64,000 bases of DNA, from assembly GCA_963682025.1 (NCBI GenBank), contig OY821518.1, positions 12,200,100 to 12,264,099 of the forward strand, written 5' to 3'. The notes beneath the pieces are model-generated. The model did no database searches and had not been told where the DNA came from. It was given only the letters and a program-made list of their open reading frames with translations. Below, piece by piece: positions 53,656 through 63,074 of the stretch (its first letter is position 1; every line of letters begins with the position of its first letter). Origin of the DNA: Cordilura impudica (taxonomy: Eukaryota; Arthropoda; Insecta; Diptera; Scathophagidae). The translations under genes and the position numbers were made by a program.

Positions 53656-55600
53656 AATTATGATTTTTTTATGGATGAGGTGAATTAATTTTAATAGAAA
53701 CATTTGATGGAATTTTATAATTAATACAACGAATATTTTTATTCTTTAGTCCATATTTAGTGTGTATTTAAGAATTTACAGTGTTTATAGACATTTGTTT
53801 TGTGTATTATTTTTTTTAATCGAAAATAAATCAGTTCTATCTCTATTTCTCAATTTACGTGAGTTAAAATTTGGTTCGTACGCTTCGGTTTTTTTTTTTT
53901 TTTCTGTTCCAAATTATTTTATGAAATTTATAACATCTTCAGAGTTTTTTTTTTTTAATTCTGAGTCAAAAACCTTTTTTTTTGTGTTTTTAAAGTAGCT
54001 CATAAAGAAGAGATTTTGTGAGGTCAATTAACTTTTATTTGATTTAATTGTTTCTCCGATTCTTCAATATTATTGTCAAAACTACATTTCGAAAACTACA
54101 AACTAAATAGCAAATTGCATTAAGTATTCAAGTATGATATTTATTAAAATTTTTAAAAACCGATGTAAGTCAACAGCAACTTTTGTGTAGACCGTATTTT
54201 GGGATTCGAATGGCAGATTCACTTTTTGTACTTTGTCTCTAATGATATTCCATTAATAACAGCTCAAGCCACTTATCCAAAATTGCTTGGGGGCAAGGTT
54301 TTAAAAGCGAAAAAATTAGGTTTTTTTATAAATTTTTTTTTAAATATGAATAATGTTGGATTATTTCTTTCATATACTTATAGTATAACATTTGAAGAAT
54401 CTTTGAAAAAAGATTTAATTAAAAATGTTAATAAATAGTCAGTGGCAGCGAGTCTCCGGAGGCGCTTCGAAAAAATTCTCATTTGCGGTGAACATCATAA
54501 TTCGTTACCGGATGATGCGAAATAAAAAAATCGAAATGCGTTTAAAAGGTGATATGTTTCCCGAGGTAATCACGAAGATTTTTTTATATTTTTGTCAGCA
54601 TTGAAAAACACGATTTCTGCTATAAAATTTTTGTTAAAAAATGGGGAACAAATGGTTTTAAAAAAACTCTTCCTGATTGCCTGTTGATTTATGTGTTGAA
54701 ATAGTGTATAAAATTTCAAAGAATCGGTCCAGTAGATTTTGAGTTATGATGTTCACGGACTTCAAACATATTGTTTCCGAGAAAATCAATTTAAAGTTTT
54801 TTAAAAACTGATTTATATACGATATACCGTATGAGGCCGGTCCACAGTGTGAGGTTTTACCATTTTAGCTTATCAAAATACATTTTTTTGTTTGTTTTTT
54901 TTTTTAGACAATTTTCACTGGAAATTATTGATAACATTCCCAGCTACATAGAATTGCATTTGAAGATAAAAAAATTACAGTTTTATAAAGTAACAGCTCC
55001 TTAAACTTCATTGTAATTGCAGATTTTTGTAAGACATAAGCAAGTCAACGCGGGTAGCTCAACTTTAAATGTTTATAACTTTTTTTAGAATGCAATATCT
55101 TAATGAAATTTTTTCTAGTTTGTAGCCTCATATATTTTTTATTAAAAAAATTAATAAGTTGTAAAACACGTGAGCAGAAAAAAAGTTTGAAGGTTGTAAA
55201 ATATATCTTTTTTTTTTGGAACTTATTTTGAAATTTTCTATTTTTTAATTGGACATAAAAATATATAGGAAAGCAAAGAAAAATAGTCGCATCATTTGCA
55301 TTAGGTAACCTCATCTGTCTTCTTACAGAATCAAGCAAAAAAATCTGCCCCAACTTGCCTCTCCACAATTGCCGATCCAAAAACTGATCATGAGTTCAGG
55401 TATTTCGCGCCAACAAATTTTTGATATTTGGCTGCTTGCAGAAAAAAATGAAAAATGTCTGCGAGTCTTTGAAATTATTTCAGGTAATATTAGTACTGGT
55501 TCACGAAAGTTCTTAATTTTTAAGCAATAAAACTTTTTTCTAAAACAATTTCCACACAAATAAACTTTAAATGGCAGAACGCAAATAGTACAAAACTTCG
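53656..55600. other. AT-rich DNA before a transposase relic
   Basis: No coding signal is convincing. Part (about 54440-55560) may be the 5' non-coding region of the Transib-like element downstream, for example AACATCATAATTCG at about 54502 and ATGATGTTCACGG at about 54746. The frames at 55045-55559 are unremarkable. Confidence 0.4.
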
Positions 55601-55659
55601 ATTTATGAAATTAAATAGTGATTGGTTGACTCTAGAAATTGATTTATCACAATTTATTT

Positions 55660-57430
55660 GTGATAAGACCATTTCTTCTTCGGTTTCTACTAGTGGACGG
55701 CCAGAGAAAAAATTCCATGAGTGCTCAGAAGTAAGTTGAAAAAGAAAAGCAAGAGAACTTTTGAAGACGACTGATCATAATCAGTTATTTTTAGCAGCCC
55801 AAATGAAAATGCACTTAGATGAAAAACGATTTTCTGCCTCAATTGTTCGTGAGCTTACAACTGATTCTCCAAAAAGGGGCAAACTTTTACAAAGAAATTT
55901 AATTGTTTAAAATAAACCCATGAGCCTTTCTGTTGATCAAGCATTAGCAATGATAATTAGATATCGGTTTATCTACACATGGCTAGCAATTGTTGAGACA
56001 ACATACTTAGTCCATTAATTCTAAAATGTTTCCCTGTTATGATTCTATAAAAAATGCAAAGCGTGCATGTTATCCAAATGGAATAACTGTAGCAGAATCA
56101 TTCGCAAATGTCAGCTTCCAATCACTTATTGATCATACAGTCTTAAGACTTTGTTTGGCCTTAAAAGATTCATCTATTTTAATAGAAGATAATTTCAATG
56201 TGGCGACTTTTAAGATCAAATGGGGCTGTGACGGCTCTGACTATAATCGTTACAAGCAAACATATTTTCAAGAAAATATTTCTGACGAAAGTTTATTTAG
56301 CATATCTATGGTCCCAATTGAAATGTCTTTAAAAAATGTTGGTAACAACCAAAAATAATAATTTGGAAAAATTCTGCACCATCGTCAACAAGATATTGAC
56401 GACCTACAAAATTCGTATTTGCAAAAGAGACAAAAGACCTGATTTTAAATGAAGTTAAACAAATAGAAAATCAAATTTTATCTCTCTTGCCAACTATGGT
56501 TTCAGTTGAACATAAGAAATTTAAAGTTACTGCTAAGCTAGCTTTGTTTATGATTGATGGAAAAGTGTGCAATGCTCTTTCAAATTATTCATCATCCCAA
56601 GCTTGCTATTTATGTGGGGCTACTACACCATTAGCTACGAATAATCAAATTGCAATTTTAAATAAGACAGTTGACAAAAATATGCTGCCAATGGGCCTAT
56701 CCCCTCTCCATGCCTGGATTAGCTTTATGGAGTGTTTGCTACATATTACGTACAGATTGGATATAAAAATCGCAAATACGGGGAGTTGGTAATAGAGCAC
56801 AATTATTTGAAAGAAAGAAATACATACAAACCCGATTTAAAGATGAAACAGGATTGCTGGTGGATATGCCAAAATATCATTTTGGCAAATCAAACGATGG
56901 TAATACTGCAAACGTTTTTGCCGAGATGCCAAGAAGTCCGCAAATGTTACTGGTATAGATCTGGAGCTGGTAGAGCGTTTTCATGTTATTCTCGAGTGCC
57001 TGGGAAGTGGCTATGAAATAAACTCTGTTGCTTTTGAAAAATATACACTTGAAATCAGAAATCTATATTTGGGAAAATATCCATGGTATTATATGCTAGT
57101 ACGGTACACAAAATACTTTTTCATAGAAAAATTGTAATTGACAGTTGTATTTTACCTATTGGCCAGCTTTTGGAAGAAGCCCAAGAGACACGGAATAGGG
57201 ATTGTGCAGAAATTACCGTGAAAACCTTACACGAAAAACATCCAGGGAGGACACAAATACGGATTTACTTAATAGGCTCTTAATATCGTCGGATCCATCC
57301 ATATGCAGTTTGCGAAAACCTCCAAAAACGAAAAGAGGAATTTTAACACCCACAATTTTGGCTTTGCTGCAAGACCCGGATGTATATATTGCAGGAGAAT
57401 GTTATGAAATATATATGATATTACTTTTCT
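55660..57430 (+). pseudogene. Transib/RAG1-like transposase, frameshifted
   Basis: N-terminal part: GRPEKKFHECSE, SKRKARELLKTTD and FSASIVRELTTDSPKRGKL in interrupted frames (55690-55900). Then MFPCYDSIKNAKRACYPNGI and VSFQSLIDHTVLRLC (56026-56160), FKIKWGCDGSDYNRYKQTYF (56210; the Asp is a candidate catalytic residue), FKVTAKLALFMIDGKVCNAL (56518; second candidate Asp), ACYLCGATTP, GLSPLHAWISFMECLLHITY (56695; candidate Glu), then ASTVHKILFHRKIVIDSCIL, LPIGQLLEEAQETRNRDC, LLNRLLISSDPSICSLRKPP and LLQDPDVYI (57390). Stops or frameshifts occur at about 55735, 55908, 56357, 56790, 57016 and 57283. The catalytic assignments are inferred. A related C-terminal fragment lies at 33745. Confidence 0.68.
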
Positions 57431-57640
57431 TATTTTTATAATATTTTTTATTTTTATTAAACTTTGTACTGAATTTTTTTTGAATTGAATTGAAAATAAA
57501 TAAAAAAATTTTTTTTAAAAACTAACTTTTTTATTTTGTAAGCTACACATATCGTCACTTCAAATTCCAACCGACACTGGTAAATTCATGTTCTGTAAGT
57601 TTACCAGTGTTCTCTTTGAAAATTGCCACCATAAATAAAA
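57431..57640. other. A/T-rich tail and short inverted repeat
   Basis: ACACTGGTAAA at about 57573 and TTTACCAGTGT at about 57600 form a short inverted repeat 3' of the transposase relic. It may mark an element end, but no partner was found upstream. Confidence 0.4.
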
Positions 57641-57682
57641 TCTGTATGTGTTGTTTTAGGATGTAATATAAAATAAAAGATA

Positions 57683-57722
57683 CCCCTGAAGATGGCGAAA
57701 TAAAATCGCCGAAACGTTGGGG
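57683..57722 (+). ncRNA. hammerhead-like motif (degenerate family E)
   Basis: ACCC-CTGAAGA-T-GGCGA...TCGCC-GAAA-CGTT-GGGG. The core CUGAAGA fits CUGANGA and GAAA is intact. Stem II has 5 pairs plus one unpaired T, and stem I is CCC/GGG. Stem III is reduced to the palindrome ACGT. It resembles the motif in Penelope-like terminal repeats, but with so short a stem I, activity is doubtful. Confidence 0.4.
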
Positions 57723-58105
57723 AAAAAATATGAATTAAAAAAATATCAATTGCATTTAGAAAATTCTTGACCAAATAAGCCTATTAAGAAATTTATAAAA
57801 TAAGCAAATTTCTTTCAAAAATTTATCTATATTCTGCAGTTTCGTGTCTAATTACCAAACGCCACCTGTAACCAACCTAATAAGACTCCAAGCAAAGAGT
57901 TTTCTAGGAGTATAATATTAATAGGCAAGGCGAGTTCGTGTAACCGATGTAAGTTTTTGAGTTTTAATCCTATTTTGAACAAACATCTCTCATTTGAAAG
58001 GGATTTCTTTTCAGCTGTGTCCAGATTTAGAGTTTTTTACATTTTTAATTTTTTTTTTTTTTTTTTTTTTTTTTTTGAGTAAAATGCATTTAAAGTTGCT
58101 ACTAA

Positions 58106-59732
58106 AGGTACGGCCACATTAGGCAAATATTTGACGCAAACTTGTTTTCTCGTATTTGCCAAAAATTTTGTGAAACAAATACAGAGTTGATTTTGTGGTC
58201 ACACTAGACACATTTATTTGCCTCTTTTTGTTTGATCAAACAGCTGCCAAATAGTGGCAAATAAAAACAAGGAAAACATATTTGCCGTGCGGTCACACTT
58301 GTACAAATATTTGACTAATCAAACTGTCGAAAATTAAAAATATATTTGATCAGAAATTTCCAAATGTTGCATGAGGAGGAAAGTTTTCTTATTTTGTGCT
58401 GTGGAGCGCATTGGTGTTAGTTTTGGAAGTTTACTGTTATATTATATTTAAATATTATTTTTAACTATAATTATTTTTTTCTTTGTTTACAAAATAAACA
58501 GCTGTTTATTTTAAGTAATGTAACAGTGTGGCAAATTCTGTGTTTTTAAAATGATAAATACGCTAAAGTTAAAAATAAATTTGGCTAAGTGGTGTTTAGA
58601 GGCAATGCCCCGATCGGTATCAAATTGTCACCACTTATAAAGCATTTTATTGCGGTTCTAGGAAAATATTTTTTTTTCGACTATCGAGCCTATTTTCCGA
58701 GTTATGGACTTCGAAACTTTTGCCATATACTTGGATATAATTTTGTTATTTAGTATCGTATTTCAGCACAATATATATATTTTAAAAACTTACTTGAGTG
58801 TCTTTTACTCGATATTTTTAAATTTGAAATCCATTAACCTATTTAAAATTTTGTATCATTGTAATAGATATTTTTCTTTAATATGGAATTTTATCGTAAG
58901 TAGACATACATATGCATATCATGAATAAACTGAATAAAAACTAGCTTTATTTATTTCTATGTATACTTTGACCTCTTAACCCTTTCAGGACAGGATGTAT
59001 ATAGTCATTTGTAAGTTAGTACAATAGAAAATCAAGTATCTTTTTTTTTTTAGGGAAATTAACCCATTCATAACCATATTTGAAATTATACCATTATTTA
59101 TTATGCTATAGAAATAGAAATAACAACATATTTAAAAAAAAACTTAAAGTTGAATGTAAAATTTCTAATATATCCGATCCTTAAGTGGTTAAGAGGTCAA
59201 AATATACATTGAAATGAAGCTAGTGGATCCAGCATACATTCAGTTGTAAAATCAAACACTATATAGGTCATTTTATGAGATAATGCCACGTTTTCCCAAA
59301 ATAACTTTAAAAAATCCAAATAGGTTCATAACGGGTTAATTGATTTTTTTGTGATAACAGTTTCCTTTAAAGTCAATTTTTAATGAATATTAACAAGTTG
59401 CACAACAAATGCTTTTGAAAACAAAAAGCTTTTTTTTAAGATATGACTGAATTAAATTTTAAAAGTTGACATCACTGCTGAAACAACTGTTGTTTGCCAC
59501 TGTTTGCTCTTACAAATGTTTTGTAAGGTCAAATAATTATTTGTCCAAAATTGAGGAAAATATTTGGTCGTGAGTGGTCACATTAGGCAAATATTTGTTT
59601 GCAGGCAAATAATTTTGTTTGCCTAAAATCAGCTGTTTTGTTGTTTGACGGCAAATAATATTTTGTGGTCAGACTGAGGCAAACAAATATTTGGCGTTTT
59701 TTGTCAAATATTTGCCTAATGTGACCGTACCT
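58106..59732. mobile_element. PIF/Harbinger-like element with TAA duplication, 1627 bp
   Basis: The ends are AGGTACGGCCACATTAGGCA and, complemented, AGGTACGGTCACATTAGGCA, a TIR of 30+ bases. TAA flanks both sides (58103-58105 and 59733-59735) and H11 is otherwise continuous. A 3 bp TAA duplication fits PIF/Harbinger. Subterminal blocks repeat GGCAAATATTTG and GTGGTCACACT/GGTCACATTAGG several times on both sides, likely transposase-binding sites. No transposase gene is present, so it is non-autonomous. Confidence 0.8.
58976..59339. repeat. two interleaved pairs of piggyBac-like TTAA ends
   Basis: Pair one: TTAACCCTTTCAGGACAGGA at 58976 and, complemented, TTAACCACTTAAGGATCGGA ending 59192. Pair two: TTAACCCATTCATAACCATA at 59059 and, complemented, TTAACCCGTTATGAACCTAT ending 59339. 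Outside pair one, GACCTC and GAGGTC continue as an inverted repeat (about 58940-58975 versus 59193-59226). The pairs overlap, which a simple nested insertion cannot produce. No coding content. Confidence 0.6.
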
Positions 59733-60096
59733 TAACACATGCATAAAATTATACAATGCTGTGTGTGTATTTATTAAATTTGTTAATGTGTTTGCAAAAA
59801 GCCCCGTGTCGAATTGAAAAATAATTTTGGACATAAACCAATAACGACAATAAAAAGTGTTGAATTGTGAATTGGCTAAAATTGATTAGTATACATTTAG
59901 GGTCTTATAAAATAAAATTTCCTAGAATTTACACTCGAATTTCGAGGGCTGGGATCTGCTAGTACTATTTAACTTTTTCAAAGTTGTTTTATATTTTAAT
60001 TTGTTGTATTGGAAGAAGCTTTGCTTGTATTCTCATTAGGTTGGTACATATGTATATTAAATTAACTTTTTATAAAAGAAACTGTCTACTACTTTT

Positions 60097-60143
60097 GGTT
60101 TCTGATGAGGGTTGATGACACGACCCTAAACAGCAGTATAACT
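60097..60143 (+). ncRNA. hammerhead ribozyme relic (core mutation)
   Basis: Sister of 7466-7512. CTGATGA is intact and GGG/CCC stem II is kept, but GAAA has become TAAA (60127), stem I is GGTTT against TAACT, and the stem III palindrome ACAGCTGT has become ACAGCAGT. Loss of the invariant G predicts an inactive ribozyme. Confidence 0.6.
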
Positions 60144-60166
60144 TGTCATGCAGAGTATAGATCAAT

Positions 60167-60725
60167 TTTTTTAAACAAACAAAAAATTTCTTCGCTTCAA
60201 AAGCGTCATCTCAAATATATGTAAAAGTGCATATGTAGGTATGTGCAAAACCGTACATCACATATGACAACTCTTACGAAAACTGAGAATAGTGGAAATT
60301 AGAAGTATAAATGCAAAAAATATTCAAAATTCAAAAATAACGATTGTTTGTTTGGACAGAGTTGTATCTTCTGAAATTAATACAAAGTAAAGCTGTATGG
60401 TACGAAAACTGAATCTAACCACACTGAATCTAACCACACGTAGGCCTGACTTTAGGTGAGTGTGTTAAAGCGCTGACCAAAAAAGTGCAAGTACGAGTGT
60501 ATGTGAAGGTTCATGGTTCAAAACCTCACGGCCGCCCTAAGTAGAAAAAATTTTCATATAGAAACAATCTATTCAATTAAAACATAACAATTATCACAAT
60601 GTTCAATAAATCGCTGATGAAGGCTGGAATGCCAGAAACCGGTCCGATTAAGAATACAGTGCAGTTATGAATTTTTGAAATATATGCTTGCTTCTTCTTT
60701 ACCACGCACCATTTAAACAAATGTG
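60167..60725 (+). mobile_element. retrozyme/Penelope-like repeat D1 inserted in C2
   Basis: The part from about 60335 matches 34195-34560 in the opposite orientation (CAGAGTTGTATCTTCTGA, GCTGTATGGTACGAAAACTG, TGAGTGTGTTAAAGCGCTGA). It contains a small local duplication (CTGAATCTAACCACA twice, about 60408 and 60424) and the hammerhead motif at 60609. No ORF. Confidence 0.55.
60609..60649 (+). ncRNA. hammerhead ribozyme motif with palindromic stem III
   Basis: AATCG, CTGATGA, A-GGC, 6-base loop, GCC-A, GAAA, CCGG, TC, CGATT. The core is intact, stem I has 5 perfect pairs and stem II has GGC/GCC with an A-A mismatch beside the core. Stem III is the 6-base palindrome ACCGGT, too short for a monomer hairpin but perfect for a dimer. 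The triplet GUC predicts cleavage after 60644. Confidence 0.65.
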
Positions 60726-60850
60726 ATATTGTTTTTTGCTTTATTTAAAGTAAAAACATTTGATCTTGAGCCTGATTAATTTCTAACTCAATCATTAATA
60801 TTGTAAAGATCTTTAAAATGGTAAGATTTTTTATTTTATTTTTTTTTTAA

Positions 60851-61731
60851 TTCAATAATAAAATGTGATTAAAAATATTATAAATCAATTTTAAAAAAAT
60901 TATTGAAAAAAAATTATTAAAAAAATGTTTGCTTATAATAAATTTTTATATATAATGATCCTTGGAATTAATGAGCTTTATGTGGGCTTTTAAAACGTGA
61001 AAAATTTATATTATTTTTATTATTATTATGTGGAAATATTATTTTTATTATTATTTTTATTTTTTTATATTTAATTATTTTTTTTTTTTCCAAAAAATAT
61101 TTTAGAACTTTAAGGTTTTTTAGTTTAAAATAAATTTATTTCCCATACTTATAACTAATTTCCAAGTCAACAACAAAATACTCCAAGATCCCTTGTTTAA
61201 CCTTGAAATGTATAACTTTTGTGAAATGTAAAGTGTTACAAACAGAATAACTAACTTTAATATATATATGTGTATATGTATATATATACATTTATATATA
61301 CATATATAATACATTTACTTATGGTGGAAGATATTAAAACAACACCAGCGCATAGTTTTATCTACGCATCCAAAAACAACAACAGCAAAAAATAAAAACA
61401 AAGTTTATTTAAGGACACGTGGCGCCAAAGCAGAAAACTCAAATCGCTGAATTAATAAATGGTTACAAATTGTAACTTACAATAACAAATCTTTCGAAAA
61501 AAAGACTATGAAAATATTTACAAAAAAAAAACACAATATCTACAATAAAACTAAACAATAGAAAAAACAAAATTAACTAATTATATTTGCAATGATGATT
61601 GGAGTGTGCATGACGCATTGTCATTTTTGACAGCATTTTATTATTTACTTAAAATATTTATTCTAAAGAAGATGAAGTTAAATTCTTTGAGGTTGATTGT
61701 CAAGAACAGAAATGTCAGTCAAGCTCAGTTT
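60851..61731. other. AT-rich intergenic DNA
   Basis: Poly-T and TTA/TTATTA runs (60838-61085) and a TATA/TATG microsatellite at 61261-61310. No gene recognised. Confidence 0.45.
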
Positions 61732-62204
61732 AGTCTGGGTTCACACAAGGCAATTTTTGTTGCGCTAACTTTTTTCAATTCTCTTTTAAAGTTGCCTTAA
61801 TGTTCATACAGAAAAATTTATTGCCGCAACTTTTCGTTTTCTTATGCTTTCAAATTCTTACATTTTTGACAGTTCACTTTATTAGCTTGTGTAAAAAGAA
61901 TTTATTATTGGTCCAAAGTGAAAAATCTATTTGTGTGAAAAAATGGAAGTCAAAGAAAAATGAAATAATAAAAAAAATAATAAAATAAATGAAATAATAA
62001 TAATAATTTTTCTCAGCGAAGCAAAGAATAAAAAGAAATGTCAAATAATAAGCTGCAGCTCTCTTCGTGTTTATAATTACGAATTACACAACAAAATGAG
62101 TTGCCGAGTACAAGCAACTCCGTACCAAATACCACTCTTCTTTCCCCTCTCTCCAACAAACTCCAGAATTGCGCAACAAAAGTTGCCTTGTGTGAACTGG
62201 GACT
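61732..62204. mobile_element. 473 bp MITE with ~34 bp inverted ends
   Basis: Ends AGTCTGGGTTCACACAAGGC (61732) and, complemented, AGTCCCAGTTCACACAAGGC (62204), continuing AA(T/C)TTTTGTTGCGC. TTT flanks both sides (61729-61731 and 62205-62207). The style of the ends resembles the Harbinger-like element at 58106, but the 3 bp duplication is low-complexity. No coding capacity; the frames inside are not genes. Confidence 0.75.
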
Positions 62205-62647
62205 TTTAGAATCAGTGCATTTAAAGATGAAAAAACTGAGGATCTTTGCTAAATTATGTTCTAAAATTAGAAGTGAATTGTGAGAAACAGAAATTTTGTT
62301 TTTGAATGATATCATCTGAGTTGGATAAAGTGGGTGCCATTACATTGGAAACTTTTACAAAATTCTAAATTAGCCAATTTTTTTTAATATTTCCGCGTCA
62401 CGCTCTAAAATTATGTATTTTTTTGCGAAATTACGATTTAGAAAAAATGTTTCTTTAGTGATACCAAAACAATGGAAACTTTTAAACTTCTGTACCAGAG
62501 TTGATTAAAACAATATAAATAGAAGATGGTATGACAAAAATTTATTAAATCTGATGTTATATTATTATAATTTCTGATGTTTTCTCACAACTTTTTTTTA
62601 AACACAATTGTATTTTGCAATGCCTTAATTTTATAATTATGTAATTA
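62205..62647. other. repeat F scrap and AT-rich DNA
   Basis: ACCAAAACAATGGAAACTTTT and CCAGAGTTGATT (about 62461-62507) match 12668-12713 in family F. The remainder is unremarkable. Confidence 0.45.
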
Positions 62648-63066
62648 CTAGCTAATTCCAGCCTTCGAAATTCGAGTGCAAGTTCTAGGAAATTTTATTT
62701 TTTCATTTAATAAATTATTAACCCTAAAGGTATGCTTTTCAATTTTATACAATTCACAATTCAACACTTTTTGTAATTCAATACAAATATTATTGCGAAT
62801 GAAGAAAACAGACTCATTTTGTTTTTGCAAACACATTAACAAATTTAATAAACACTATTAAAGCATTGTATAATTTTATGTATGTATTAGTAGCAACCGT
62901 AAATGAGCAGAACTACCATAAAATTTAAAAATTAAAAAATCTGTAAGTCTGGTGGACAGCAAAAAAGAAACACCTTTCAAATAAAATACGTTTGGTCAAA
63001 ATCCGGGGAAAATTGTTTAACAAATCATCGGTCACAAGAAATCGCCTTACCTATTAATATTATAGA
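62648..63066 (-). mobile_element. Helitron-like repeat H12
   Basis: 419 bp, CTAGCTAATTCCAGCC at 62648 to TATTAATATTATAGA at 63066. Slightly longer than the consensus owing to small internal insertions. Confidence 0.83.
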
Positions 63067-63074
63067 TTATAAAA

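Larger units (their letters stand above)
57909..59962 (+). mobile_element. Helitron-like repeat H11, split by a Harbinger-like element
   Basis: Begins TATAATATTAATAGGC at about 57909 and ends GGGATCTGCTAG at 59962 (followed by T). It is interrupted at its TTGCTACTAA block by the element at 58106-59732 and carries a ~25-base T run near 58050. Diverged from the family consensus, so an older copy. Confidence 0.82.
59976..60850 (+). mobile_element. retrozyme/Penelope-like repeat C2, split by D1
   Basis: Matches 7320-7690 (TTTGTTGTATTGGAAGA, CTGATGAGGGTTG, TCATGCAGAGTATAGATCAA, AAACATTTGATCTTGAGCCT). It is interrupted between about 60167 and 60725 by repeat D1. Its hammerhead at 60097-60143 is mutated. 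Confidence 0.6.

Noticed and set aside
54849..54856. CACAGTG-like heptamer, a possible Transib left end
   Set aside because: A 7-base match is expected by chance; no complementary end or 5 bp duplication was found around 57430-57640.
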